Under the pieces are notes generated by a model. The model ran no database searches, had not been told where the DNA came from, and saw only the letters and a program-made list of their open reading frames with translations. DNA of 64,000 nt from Antedon mediterranea (taxonomy: Eukaryota; Echinodermata; Crinoidea; Comatulida; Antedonidae). Below are positions 45,301 through 55,884 of this stretch, piece by piece (position 1 is the first letter of the stretch; every line of letters starts with the position of its first letter). A program made the translations under genes and the position numbers. The stretch lies in contig NC_092675.1 of NCBI RefSeq assembly GCF_964355755.1, positions 19,670,912-19,734,911 of the forward strand. Direction: 5' to 3'.

Positions 45301-48300
45301 AATAAGAGTTTAAGTAACTCACAGAGGTTAGGTGTAATAAATCTTTTATTTAAGAGTGGAAAGAGAGAGTGTCTCGAAAACTGGAGACCAATTACATTGC
45401 TAAATGTAGATTACAAAATAATGGCACATGCTCTTTCAAACAGACTAAAAAAAGTATTAGGGTCTATTGTCAGTAATGATCAAAAAGGATATATTAATGA
45501 GAGATTTGGAGGAGAAAATATTAGACTAGTTGAAGATGTGTTGTCTTATACGAAAGAAAAGCAAATACCAGGAGCCATGATTTTTCTTGACTTTGCTAAG
45601 GCATTCGACTCAATAGATAGAAAGCTAATGTTAAATGTTCTAAGAAAGTTTGGTTTTGGTTTATCTTTTGTACATTGGATAAATGTAATATACACAGGCA
45701 CTAGATGTATGGTTAAAAATAACGGATGGGTTTCAAACAGTTTTAATATGGAATGTGGAGTACGTCAAGGTTGCCCGTTGTCTGCACTATTATTTACAGT
45801 TGTAGTCGAGGTAATGGCAATAAATATAAGGAATAATCCATTGTGTAAGGGAATTGAATTACCTGAGAATAAAAATATTGATAATATGGTGAAAATAGCT
45901 CAGCTCGCTGATGACACTGTGATTTTTACATCAGGTGAAAATAGTTTAAAATATTTTTTCACTGAAATCAATGCATTTTGTAATATTTCAGGGTTGAAGC
46001 TAAATAAAGGAAAATGTAAAGGAATCTGGATTGGATCAATTCAGAATAACCTAGCAACCCCTTGTGGTATCACTTGGACGAAAGAGCCAGTGAAATTCCT
46101 CGGAATTTATGTAGGCTATAAAAAAGGTGTTTGTGAAAAAAAAAACTGGGATGATAAAATTATGGAGTTAGAACATACTTTAAGGCTATGGGAAAAACGA
46201 CACCTTACCTTCTTTGGAAAAATGATAATAATTAAAAGTCTAGCAATTTCAAAATTAATATACAATGCTAGTATTATCAATGTACCAAAACATGTATTTC
46301 CAATGGTAGAGAAGTTACTGTATAGATTCCTATGGGGAAATAAAAAAGAAAAGATTAAGAGGAAAACACTTATAAATAAAATAGAAGAAGGAGGGGTTAA
46401 TATGATTGATTTTTATGTAGTTGTGAACTCGTTAAAGCTAAACTGGGTTAAGAGACTACTTAGCCCAGACCCAGGCAAGTGGAAATGTATTCCAAAATAT
46501 TACATGTACCCTATAGAATGTACATTAGAGATAAGTAGGCTTAATTTTGAAGAGCATAAACAATTACAAATTATGCCTGAATTTTATTTAAATATGATTA
46601 ATGCAATTGTGAAAATAAATAATATTGAAATATTAGATCCTCAAAATGTACAGGAAATTAAATCTCAAACCTTGTGGGAAAATAAACATATACTGTCAGA
46701 CGGAAAGTCTTTATACTTCAAAGATTGGTTAAAGTCGGGCTATAAAACAATTGGTGACATTTTGGTCAATAACACAATTGTAAGTCTTAGAGATTTAATT
46801 CCCACGTTATTAGTAAAGCATAATGGGATAATAGAATACTTCAAGCTCATGAATGCTATTCCTATTGAATGGAAGGAAGTATTGGCACGACATAGATTAG
46901 AGAAAGAACAAGTTAATGTTGATATTAAAAATGAATTATTCAAATCAAATGTTAAAACAGGTTTTTATGATAAGTTTATATTTGAACTAAAGACAGTGCC
47001 AATCTCCCAAGTAAAATGGGAAGCAGAGTTTTTAAATAAGACTATGGTATGGAACAAAATATGGAATAATAAAGTCAAAGATATGAAACATATGGTAAAA
47101 GTTGCGCAATTCAATTTTAAACTTTTACATCGCATACTTGTTTGTAATAAAAGATTACATATTTGGAAATTGTCTAAAACTAATATTTGCGATAGATGTA
47201 AGAATGTGATAGAAAACGAAGAACATATGTTACTTAAGTGTAAAGTGATTAAGCCAGTTTGGAGGAAATTCAATAATCTTATTGTTGAATGTTTTCCCAA
47301 TGAAACGCCAATACATTGGTTTGATATAGTTACTGGTTCCAAAGATAAACTTGTAAATGAGCTAACATCTATCTTTACGTTTTGTATATACAAATCCCGC
47401 ATAAGGCTTAGTTTATTAGATAACATGATGGGTAACGAATCAAAAAGTATCTTGAATATGTTTAAGTTTGAATTAAAAAATCTTATAGAAAATGAATACG
47501 CATGTAATCAGTATAAAGCAGTTATAAAATGGAATGATGTTAAAATTAAATTATTAGAATTCATAAAATAAGAAAAATATAAAACTAGTACAAGCTGTAG
47601 TGTAAAACTAACACCTAGACTTATACTAAAACTAATACATGATAGAAATAAATGTATTAGGGTAAAACATAGACTGAAACACACGGTCAAGCATATAAGT
47701 AAACAAACTGGTAAATGTAAAGGGCCAACATAGTAAGAAAAGAACTTTAAAGGAATAGAAATAGTGGAATGAAACAAATGTTATACAAGGCCAAAACATA
47801 AAAAGTAGCATATAATGTGTTTATAATAACTATATTAAACTGATTCGTAAATGTAAATAGGTATATTAATGTGTGTATGTGTGTATATATTTGTAACGGA
47901 TGTAATATAAGGTCAAAAGAAATAAAGAAACAAATTGTGAGTACTGATTTAAGATATAATAAAAGAAACAGCTACTTTTTAATACATTTCTTAATATAAA
48001 GTAAATTTAAATGATAAATAGTTGTACTTTTACTATAACTTGCAATAAACATAAAATGTACGTTTTTAAAGCATACTTTTACTCCATCGATTTTATGTAC
48101 ATGTATAGATATAGTGCCTTTTTAGCTGTTATATTGCATTTTTATTGTTCTTTATTTTATAAAAATGTATGTATGTTATGTAATATATATTTGTAAAAGG
48201 AATGAATAAATGTGGGTGACCCCCACGAAAGAGAAAAAAAAGTAACAACAGTCAGCGTCAATCATGAAACTAATGTAATGACCTGCTAAAAGGCATTCAT

Positions 48301-50622
48301 GTAGTTTTTTTGTTTTCTTAAGCCATATAATAAGTTAGCCTACACGTCATACATTTTTAATTTAGATGAAAGTTCAAATTAATTAATTTGTATTAAACCT
48401 TGTAGGTTACCACTATCAACCATGGATAAAAGTGGATCTTTCACAAGAACACAAAGTCACGAGTGTTACGATCATCAATATGGTTGAACAAGGTAACAGA
48501 TAAAACTGTAACTTTTAGGCCTATGTGTAATAAACACAGCAAAATGAAATTACAAATGTGATCAATTCAATAATTGGTCACATGTACTTCTTAAATGAAT
48601 AAAAGGTTCTGAACTGTAGTTTACAGTATTTAAAATGTGTATGTTTATATTCTGTGTTTTGTTATTTCTATACACTTTATTTGACAATATTTAGGACGTG
48701 TGTATCATGAACGATTACTAGATGCTGAAGTACGAATTGGATCTGATTATTCTTACCCAAGCACATTGTGTGGATCCGTTACTGATGTCCAGACTAGCCC
48801 TATCATCGACATAATCTGTCCAGTTCCAACCATTGGTCGTTACGTAATGGTATGGTTTTCATCAAAAACGCAGTATTTGAACTTTTGTGAAATAAAAGTC
48901 TATGCGGAATATGAATATGTAACTGGTATGTCAGCCTAAAGTGTCTTTCAAAACTTTATTTTAAATAGTATTAATGTTCAAAGTTACACAACAGTCTAAC
49001 AAGCCAAATTCTTATTGTATTCTAGTTACAGTAGGCCTATTGTAATTCAATTAAAGTTTTGAACCATGTAATAAACGCATCTAATATATAAATTTACGTA
49101 AGGGCAAAATTCGATAAATCTCGGTTAATTTATAGAATTTTTACTCGATGGTATATAAAGTTGGTTCATACTTTCGGTACTGATTTTAACCATCTGACAT
49201 AACCCTGTTTACTAATTAAATTGAGTTAGGTAATTAGTTATTGACGATTAAAACGAATTTAGGTTCAACGATTTGCCCCAAATAGGGGTGTTTTCCGATC
49301 GTGGTATACACTGTCTAATGGATGTCCATCTTGAAAAATACCCGCCACAAAAATGCGAGGAGGCTTCGCATTTTCCTATCTCCTCCTACGATAATTGTTT
49401 TTAATAGCTGAAAACTGGTTGAACAGCTAGAGTACAGCATCATAATGTTGAAGACAGGCCGATTTTCTTAAAAGAATACTATTTTGATAGATTTAATATA
49501 CGATTATACAAATTAAGTCATCTTAATTATAATTGTGCCAGATATAAAATACAGGGTTCACATATTGACGATCTTCCATTGGTTTCAGGTGATTTTCAGA
49601 GAATTCTGAATCCCATCACACTGTTTACTTTGAGTATGGCTTGTTTGTTGGAAAACTTCTACGGAAAGCTGCCAATACGACCATGTAACTATGGTAATAA
49701 TGAGTGTGCAGATGACACTTCAGAGTCAATTGAGGTTGCGACTTTAGACCCATACTCCAGCGGAACACAAACGTTGACAATCGCCTTCTATGTCTACCCG
49801 TACCAGAGTTCAATGGGCGATATTATTGGATTATCCGAAAAAGGAACCAGTCTACGAATACAACAAACGTATTCCAATGGTAATCTATATCAATCTGAGG
49901 TAACTGTATTCTATGGAAATCAGGAACTGACTAGAGCTCATGTTCTATTGCCTGAAGTTTGGACATTTCTTACTCTGACTTTCGATGGAATCAATCAAAA
50001 CGTCAAACTCTGGAGGAATGGAGAGATTGCAAGTATTGGTTATACACAACGTACGCATTTAGATTTCTATTTCAATGAGACAACAATCAAAATTGGGCAT
50101 GATGGCTCCGAGGCACAAACTAACGTCGCGATGTTTCAAATTTATGATAGAGTACTTGACGAATCCGAGATCAAAGCAGTACGAGATCGTTCTACTAATG
50201 GTAATAAATATAATACTTCTTAAATAATTAAATATCAATACCTCTCATATCTCCACCGATAGTTAACTGATAGCACTGTTTTTGTTGATGTAAATCAGTG
50301 CAAACTTGGGCTTTTGAGCTCTAAGCTCCGAGTGATATTGTCTCTCTTTGTAATAATTTTTTTATAATTTCTATATTAAATTTCAGGTCAAGACGGTCTT
50401 TACGAGACCCTGTTAACATTAGCGGACTTTCAGGGCAAAATTCTGCATACTGTATATTCTCGATCATTGGTTCATTGTGGTCAGATATGCAAATCAAAAT
50501 GCTGTGACGTGTTCAAGTTTACAATGGCTAATAACAGTTGCACCTTGTATTCAACTCAGCAACCTCACGAAACATTTGCAGTAATAAACGGCGAACATTA
50601 CAGACATGTTAACGTAATCTAA
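42337..50622 (+). CDS. Secreted F-type lectin / LamG-like / PAN protein, 6 exons
   Basis: Exons: 42337-42382, 44710-44829, 48406-48492, 48695-48925, 49589-50200, 50387-50622. Each junction is GT-AG, every intron is phase 1, and the sum is 1,332 nt (443 codons plus stop). Exon 1 is a signal peptide (MLLFYFFSVISGIDS). Exons 2-4 form one F-type lectin (fucolectin) domain: AYLSYKAQATST, FATDG, CYHS, PWIKVDL, KVTSVTIIN, ERLLDAEVRIG, FCEIKVYAEYE. Exon 5 is a LamG/concanavalin-like jelly roll (LTIAFYVYPYQSS, WTFLTLTFDG, VKLWRNG, FQIYDRVLDESEI). Exon 6 is a PAN/apple-like module with Cys pairs (HCGQICKSKCC). An extracellular recognition role fits; F-type lectins bind fucosylated glycans. The usual RxD sugar motif is not evident. 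A LINE sits in intron 2, and a paralogue starts at 63175. Confidence 0.88.
42556..43186 (-). mobile_element. L1/Tx1-like LINE 3' end, antisense, 5' truncated
   Basis: On the minus strand the frame 43163-42819 reads LRYWKLKNNNICNNCG, EDEKHIFYYC and a hydrophobic tail. This is the C-terminal CCHC-type zinc segment of L1/Tx1 LINEs, and it aligns with LHIWKLSKTNICDRC and ENEEHMLLKC in the larger LINE at 44968-48240. The 3' UTR ends GAATGAATAAA, then a hairpin (GTGGTTAACCAC) and AAAAGAGAAAG, like the end of that element. Confidence 0.8.
43187..43971. mobile_element. AGTCGCG-ended element (lectin gene 1, intron 1)
   Basis: The ends AGTCGCGTG and CACGCGACT are inverted. Just inside each end lies TATAGTTCACTATGTCGGTC followed by a GTCTGTCG microsatellite and CCGGTATCACT, so these subterminal blocks are direct repeats. 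The interior (about 43590-43790) is rich in GCGC words and contains an inverted relative of sequence in the 55-58 kb array. No transposase is visible. Confidence 0.75.
44952..44967. repeat. Left target-site duplication of the LINE
   Basis: AGTAACAACAGTCAGC, identical over all 16 bases to 48241-48256. Confidence 0.95.
44968..47571 (+). CDS. LINE ORF2 reverse transcriptase, C-terminal 867 codons
   Basis: Reverse transcriptase of a non-LTR retrotransposon of L1/Tx1 type, which copies element RNA at a nicked target. The reading begins upstream of the first Met (45190) with HEILEEQIRFYEHLYS, the normal linker after the endonuclease, so the true start is missing. RT motifs follow in order: SPGSDGLSVEFY, NWRPITLLNVDYKI, DQKGYI, IFLDFAKAFDSI, VRQGCPLSALLF, the catalytic block QLADDTVIF, then KFLGIYVG. 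The C-terminus carries the CCHC-like segment ICDRCKNVIENEEHMLLKC. The endonuclease domain is absent. No stop or frameshift interrupts the 867 codons, which suggests recent origin. Minus-strand frames here are shadows. Confidence 0.93.
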   Translation, partial: CQLLKRNGKHTTDVHEILEEQIRFYEHLYSNKILTENEINKYLRNTTVKKLSEKDKIECEGILTEGELTKAISNMKLNKSPGSDGLSVEFYRHFWEYLKDILCNSLNYSYNNKSLSNSQRLGVINLLFKSGKRECLENWRPITLLNVDYKIMAHALSNRLKKVLGSIVSNDQKGYINERFGGENIRLVEDVLSYTKEKQIPGAMIFLDFAKAFDSIDRKLMLNVLRKFGFGLSFVHWINVIYTGTRCMVKNNGWVSNSFNMECGVRQGCPLSALLFTVVVEVMAINIRNNPLCKGIELPENKNIDNMVKIAQLADDTVIFTSGENSLKYFFTEINAFCNISGLKLNKGKCKGIWIGSIQNNLATPCGITWTKEPVKFLGIYVGYKKGVCEKKNWDDKIMELEHTLRLWEKRHLTFFGKMIIIKSLAISKLIYNASIINVPKHVFPMVEKLLYRFLWGNKKEKIKRKTLINKIEEGGVNMIDFYVVVNSLKLNWVKRLLSPDPGKWKCIPKYYMYPIECTLEISRLNFEEHKQLQIMPEFYLNMINAIVKINNIEILDPQNVQEIKSQTLWENKHILSDGKSLYFKDWLKSGYKTIGDILVNNTIVSLRDLIPTLLVKHNGIIEYFKLMNAIPIEWKEVLARHRLEKEQVNVDIKNELFKSNVKTGFYDKFIFELKTVPISQVKWEAEFLNKTMVWNKIWNNKVKDMKHMVKVAQFNFKLLHRILVCNKRLHIWKLSKTNICDRCKNVIENEEHMLLKCKVIKPVWRKFNNLIVECFPNETPIHWFDIVTGSKDKLVNELTSIFTFCIYKSRIRLSLLDNMMGNESKSILNMFKFELKNLIENEYACNQYKAVIKWNDVKIKLLEFIK
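48204..48240 (+). other. LINE 3'-terminal hairpin and A-rich tail
   Basis: GTGGGTGACCCCCAC forms a 5-bp stem just before GAAAGAGAAAAAAA at the right edge of the insertion. The antisense copy at 42556 has a comparable GTGGTTAACCAC hairpin at the same place, so it may be the recognition element for reverse transcription. Confidence 0.6.
48241..48256. repeat. Right target-site duplication of the LINE
   Basis: AGTAACAACAGTCAGC directly follows the A-rich tail; identical to 44952-44967. Confidence 0.95.
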
Positions 50623-51700
50623 CAGATAATTGATTGAGTCATGTTTAAGAAAATATAATTGGAAAAGTAATGTTATTTTCTTGCATATAACATTGAATAG
50701 TATAATACTGTATTCATATTTATCTCATAGCTCATCAGCTTCCCATTGGCGCGCCATACCAAATTTAAACTAGAAAGCCACTCCGAGTCCTACTGTAAAA
50801 TTCTCATACATAAGTTTTCTCCGGGAAAAAAATATATATATATTTGTGTGTGTCTTAATGCTGTTTGTGATTTAGGCTAGTTTCACTACAAGCATGTGTA
50901 TGCGAGTTTGGTGTTATTCATTTTGGTAAAGATCTTTTAATTACTTTTTGAGTAATCCTGCTAACAAACAAACAAACAGACAAATGAAAGCACTCAGAAA
51001 CTGAGTGAAGTACTTGGCAAAATATATCCACTGACTTGGAGCATGATACATTTTTTTGCTTTAGGTATCAGCTTTACATGGTTATGTTTTAAAATTACAA
51101 ATCACAAATTATAACCCTTGCCTCTTGTCCAAAAATGAGGTTTTTGGAAAAGAGTAGTTCTCGAGAAAATGCAATTTCAGTTTACGTGTTGCTTTAAGAT
51201 TTCTCACAGGCTTTTGAAAATGGTCTCCTATCTTTTAACACTAGCCGGTCTGAAAATAATATCATTTGTGTTATTTGTGAAGTTATTAATACACCAATGT
51301 TGTTGATTTTCAATAAGCATGGTCTGAAAGTATATACCTAAATACACCTAAAAAATTAAGTAACGATAACTTGAAAACTGTATCGCTATCGTGCTAACAA
51401 ACAAACATATATACAAACAAAGTAAATACTATACTTGGCAAAATTTCTTTTTGCCAAGAAACAAACACACGCGATCGATTACATATACCTCCTTGGCGGA
51501 AGTAAATAATGTGTCTCAACCAACGAACAGTATCGCTTTGTCATCAGAAGGGCATCAGTTGATGTTGATAAAAATAAAAAAACACTACTTTTTATTGATA
51601 AACTAGCAGCTTAACTACAAAATGCTAATTGTTCACTTGGTAATGTTGTTAGCCGTTGTAAATGTATAGGCGTAATTAACAAGTACGTCCCTTTTCGGCA
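50623..51700. mobile_element. Flank of lectin gene 1 with a transposon terminus
   Basis: CTAACAAACAAACAAACAGA (about 50960) and CTAACAAACAAACATATATA (about 51393) precede TACTTGGCAAAAT. The end at about 51477-51507 reads GATCGATTACATATACCTCC then TTGGCGGAAGTAA. That terminal word is common at the ends of marine-invertebrate DNA transposons. Boundaries are unclear and there is no coding region. Confidence 0.4.
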
Positions 51701-51704
51701 TTCT

Positions 51705-51975
51705 ATTATTGTTATTATTATTACTTGTATAGCGCACATTTATACAACATTTAATTATAATCAGCGGCGCTTCACATCAATTAGTATCGTAACATTGTTT
51801 GAAATATAGTGCTTTTAAATGTTTTTTAAACTGATTATAGTCGTCTAAGTGTTTAATGTGACTTGGTAATCTGTTCCAAATTTTGGGTCCTGCTACGACG
51901 AACGAACGGTCAGCAAATGTCTTTCGTTTAGTTCGTGGGATTGTCAGGTTATAATTGCTGGTGCTTAAATAGTGT
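51705..51975 (-). mobile_element. LINE 3' end (CR1/L2-like), antisense
   Basis: The minus strand reads RTKRKTFADRSFVVAGPKIW, then NRLPSHIKHLDDYNQFKKHL and KALYF before a stop at 51777-51779. This is the C-terminal tail of CR1/L2-type polymerases. The short 3' UTR ends in an AAT-repeat (51705-51725). It is 5' truncated and certainly non-autonomous. Confidence 0.85.
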
Positions 51976-53568
51976 TTCTGTGCATATGTAAATAAACCTG
52001 TTAAGACAGAAAACAGAAAATTATTGAGAGAGCGTATGAATATGTATAATATTTTCTAATCGATTGTTCTTTAAATAGAGATAGATGTATTTTTTCTATT
52101 CGCAAGCATAGACCTCTTTGAATAGAAGAACGATCTATTGATTCTCATTAAAATAATAATTATATTGAATTATATATAAACAAACCAATCGCAAGCGTCG
52201 CGTCCGTTTTGTAGAAACAACAATAATTTGGTAGAGTACATTAATTATGGGGTGTTCACTATCTAAGAGTCTATTAAACACGTGCGTCACCCATCGTGTA
52301 GCCAAAACATTTATTTATTTAAATCCCTAAATGTACAATCGCGTATTCTGTAATTTTACTCTGACTCTATTCAATTGTTGTTTGACGTTCAGTATATTCA
52401 CCAATTATCGTTCAACAAATTACACAAGAAACTCAAATTGCGAAAATAAAAGATCGCGAAATAGTTAAAAATGTAAAATCGCGAAAATTTAGGGCCGCGA
52501 AAATGTTGGACTTTACAATACTAAATTTATTAGTATTTTAAACCAGATTTACAGTAAATATATTCATTTATTTATATTAGTTTTCTTATTGTTTGCTTAA
52601 CACAAGTAGAAAAATATAAATCAGGTTAATGATTTAAAAAACAAAACAAAAAAACTTACTTTTGAAAATAAAAGTATGTATGTAGGCCTATGTTGTCGTC
52701 GCGGATCGAAAGTTGTATCCGATATTGTCGAACCGGTTGGTGGCGTGCTTTGGTATGTAAATCTAATTTACATACCATGAGTCGGTTGTTATGATTGCGG
52801 TATGTGCGCATCCGAAGAAGACATTTTATTTTCACGAAAGAAAGATATTAACAATTTGGCTGCTTTCGTTGTAAGTAGATTGTTAATTATAATGCTAAAC
52901 TGTATTGAAACTATTCTACCTTGTTCTGAACAATTTGACACTAAAAATAATTTCATATGTACAGTACAATATTTTCAAAGTTATGCGATTTGAACAGTTT
53001 GAGCCATATTGTGTGTCTCTCAGATTAGTGGTTGCTAAGATATGATAAATCAAGGTCAAAGGTCAATAATGTTAGAATCCGCCATTTTTTGCAAAAACAT
53101 GCCATGCATTAGACTGGATATAAAAGTGTAGTTTCTGGACAATTTAAGCCCTAATTATCTCCGATTAGTGGTTGCTGAGATATGATAAATCAAGGTCAAA
53201 GGTCAATAATGTTAGAAATAGCACTTCCATTCATTTTTGGACAAACTTTTTCATTACAGTGAATATAAAAACATATATTCTAACGATTTTAAAACCATAA
53301 TTAAGTTTCTGTGACTAGCGGTTTCCAAGATACATAGTACATTATTAAAAATGGCCGCCATTTTTAATTATGCAAATTAGGCTACTTTCTGTTGTCGAAA
53401 AATGTCCTAACGTTGATAAATGTGTTCAGTGAGGTCTAAAAAACATATTTCATAAAAAAAAAACTTTTCTTGCAATTTGTGTGAGTTAAAAGTCTAAATC
53501 CCATGGACTATTGGTGTTGTTGCATTGATATAGGACAAATCCTAGTTGTATTGAATGATCTTACTCTA
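51976..53568. other. Intergenic with a short direct repeat
   Basis: A block of about 60 bp (GATTAGTGGTTGCT-AGATAT then GATAAATCAAGGTCAAAGGT) occurs at about 53022 and again at 53162. No gene is recognised; the 63-codon frame at 52802 is anonymous. Confidence 0.5.
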
Positions 53569-54740
53569 AGGTCCATTTACACTAGGACGATAACGATCGA
53601 TGATAAATAGATAAACATGCATTTTTCATACATAACCATCTATGCTTCTTTTGATGAAAATAATATTTGTACACGTCCAAAAAATGACGTCATGATAAAT
53701 ATGTTTATCAAATATCATCTGCAAAATGTAACAACTTGTAACAACAATTTTCTGGAAAATCCCCTGTGAAATCTCGGGATAAAAACACACCAACAAAAGG
53801 CCTGTGTTTTTTAAATGTTCCGAGATCTTCCGAGTTTTTTTACTGCGCGCATGTATTGCTCTGGTATTAACTAACCAATCATAGTAATCAAATAGCGCCC
53901 AACTATCCTTCCCACGAGATTTTACAAGGTTCGCCGATGCGTGTGTGGAAACATGTAATAAGTCGGCAGATTACAAGTTGTTAGAAGCTGTAATAATTTA
54001 CGCAGATGGAATAACTTACCCATCAACATACATAAATCCACAGCGAAGAAAATCTTTTCCTATAATTTTAAACGCCATATTAGTTTAACTTATAAAATAA
54101 TAAAGAAAAGTGAAAAATAAATACCTCTACTCATTGTAATCGATCAACTGCCTCTGTTTGTATCTTGTGTTTCAGTATTTGTGTGTATGTTTCTGTTTGT
54201 TTTTGTTGTGTTACTGCATACAGTATATGTATGAAACATAATGTATGAAAGAGCATTATTAATAATATCTACGGCTTGCCCAACACAAGTTTCTCTTGGG
54301 TTTTAGTCGCGTGCAACGCGACCCTACAGCTCACTATGTCGGTCGGTTGGTCGGTCGGTCGGTAAACACTAACTTGAGCACGCGACTGCAACCATGAATA
54401 TGGCCGTGTTCCTTTTGATTTTACTTTTTGGGACCTTGCCACTTTAAAAAATGAATACTATTTTTTTTTAAACACTTCTTTCTTTTCCTGTCTGTTTAAT
54501 TTCATAAAATATTTGTAAATTAAAAGAAATGTTCTTTTTTTATTGTTAGTTTGTTTTGAAAGAAATAAATGTTAACTTGACTTGACCTGAGATGTGAAAA
54601 GGGTATTAGACAGCATAGATGGTTATCCTATAGTTCTAGCACAAAAACGTTTCTAATTTCTTTTGTTTTATCCAAGACAAAAGTAGGCCTATGTTTATCT
54701 TTTTATTGTCGATCATTATCGCCCTAGTGTAAATGGGCCT
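53569..54740. mobile_element. 1.17-kb inverted-repeat transposon, non-autonomous
   Basis: The left end AGGTCCATTTACACTAGGAC continues GATAACGATCGATGATAAA; the right end CGATCATTATCGCCCTAGTG continues TAAATGGGCCT. TA dinucleotides flank both ends (53567-53568, 54741-54742). A TGACGTCA octamer lies at 53695. A small AGTCGCG element (54305-54387) is nested inside. There is no transposase frame. Confidence 0.8.
54305..54387. mobile_element. Miniature AGTCGCG-ended element (83 bp)
   Basis: AGTCGCGTGCAACGCGACCC, then CTCACTATGTCGGTCGG with a GGTC microsatellite, and the end CACGCGACT. It has the same termini and subterminal CACTATGTCGGTC word as the 785-bp element at 43187, so it is a deletion derivative of that family, nested in another transposon. 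Confidence 0.8.
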
Positions 54741-54969
54741 TAAAGCTATATGTTATATTTTATCCATATAGTTACTTAATTTACTTAATTGTTGGAATAT
54801 GCTGATAATGATTTCACTTTTCAGTAATAGTTTCAGTAGAAGTTGATTATAATCATTGAATATTATGCAATGATAGTGTTCATTACGAATGGTGATAATT
54901 ATCGTAACATTTAATGTCGATGTTTAAATGTATGATTGAACGAAGATAAGTAAATATAACTAGAACTTA

Positions 54970-54992
54970 AACTCGTCACTTGAGGACGAGTT
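54970..54992 (+). other. Start hairpin of array unit 1
   Basis: AACTCGTC, 7-base loop, GACGAGTT: a perfect 8-bp stem, followed at once by GGTTATCCGC. The same hairpin with variable loop is at 56530-56552, 58088-58107, 59589-59607 and 61261-61282. Confidence 0.85.
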
Positions 54993-55129
54993 TGGTTATC
55001 CGCCAGCAACAAAGCGTATCTTGCGTATTCAAGTACTTCCAAGTTATGACTTTTCCAAAAAAAGTAGGCTATTCAAAATTAAAACTGCCCTCTCAGTGTA
55101 ATAACCAACTAAACCCTTTTAATTAATTG

Positions 55130-55208
55130 TTTTCCCGTGACGGGACTCGAACCCGGTACCTCTGATACCAAAGTCGGTTGCATTACACATCGAGCCATAT
55201 GACCACCT
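55130..55208 (-). ncRNA. tRNA-like (SINE head) sequence in unit A1
   Basis: On the minus strand a box-A-like TGGCTCGATGT (55187-55197) and a perfect box B GGTTCGAGTCC (55143-55153) are spaced as in a tRNA. The T arm CCGGGTTCGAGTCCCG is intact, but the acceptor ends do not pair, so it is tRNA-derived rather than a working tRNA. The 60-codon frame over it is spurious. Confidence 0.55.
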
Positions 55209-55884
55209 GCTGACGAAAATCCGAAGAAAGAGTCCTCGTTCATTCGGTATGTCGTGAACCCCCTCGATGCAAGTTGATTATTACATATCAAACTTAAATC
55301 ATAAATTTTACTATGATGAAATCTTCAAAAATTTTAAACGCTGATATTTTATGAAAGTACATACTTTCAAGTTTTATATATTAACATGTAAAGAAAAAAG
55401 ATAAATGTTATGTTTATTGTTTTGCTCTTTGAATAAGTTTATGTTTGTTTGATGATAAATATTTCAAAAATTATATTTAATATGCAAATAATGTAGCCAT
55501 CAAACACGTTTTAGCATTCAACACTATAATAAATCAGACCTATGATTCATACACTGCAAGAAATTAAAATAAAAAATGGGGGTAACCTTGCATTCTGATG
55601 AACTGTTTCATTTTTAAAAGTAGACATATTTTGGAACATTTTCACAATTTGTTGACGTTTTCGTGCGCAACCTGTCATGTTTAACGTGCTCGTAGAACGC
55701 CATTTCAAGTTGAAAAGTGAATAAAATAACGTAAAATTGTTAACCGAAGATTTAAAAACACAAATCGTGTAAAAGAAATGCTCATACCTGTTCCCTGCGC
55801 CGTGCGCGCGTAAAAATGTGCGCACCAGTGGCAATTTTTTAAACGCTTAAAATGACCTGAATCGTGCTCTAATTTAATCAGAAA

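Larger units (their letters stand above)
44968..48240 (+). mobile_element. L1/Tx1-clade LINE, 5' truncated, recent insertion
   Basis: A 3,273-bp insertion in intron 2 of lectin gene 1, bounded by exact 16-bp direct repeats. The first base is in frame with the polymerase: codons are open from 44968 to the stop at 47571. About 670 bp of 3' UTR follow, ending AATGAATAAA, a GTGGG...CCCAC hairpin and GAAAGAGAAAAAAA. The 5' half (ORF1 and endonuclease) is missing, typical of target-primed reverse transcription that stopped early. Confidence 0.93.

Noticed and set aside
46740-47426. Minus-strand frames of 67 and 153 codons
   Set aside because: Shadows of the LINE polymerase on the other strand.
54970-54992. 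Hammerhead ribozyme at the array start hairpin (contains GAGGACGAG)
   Set aside because: The CTGATGA and GAAA cores are missing; it is only a simple stem-loop.
55143-55197. Functional tRNA gene
   Set aside because: The box B and T arm are good, but the acceptor strands do not pair and the anticodon arm is poor.
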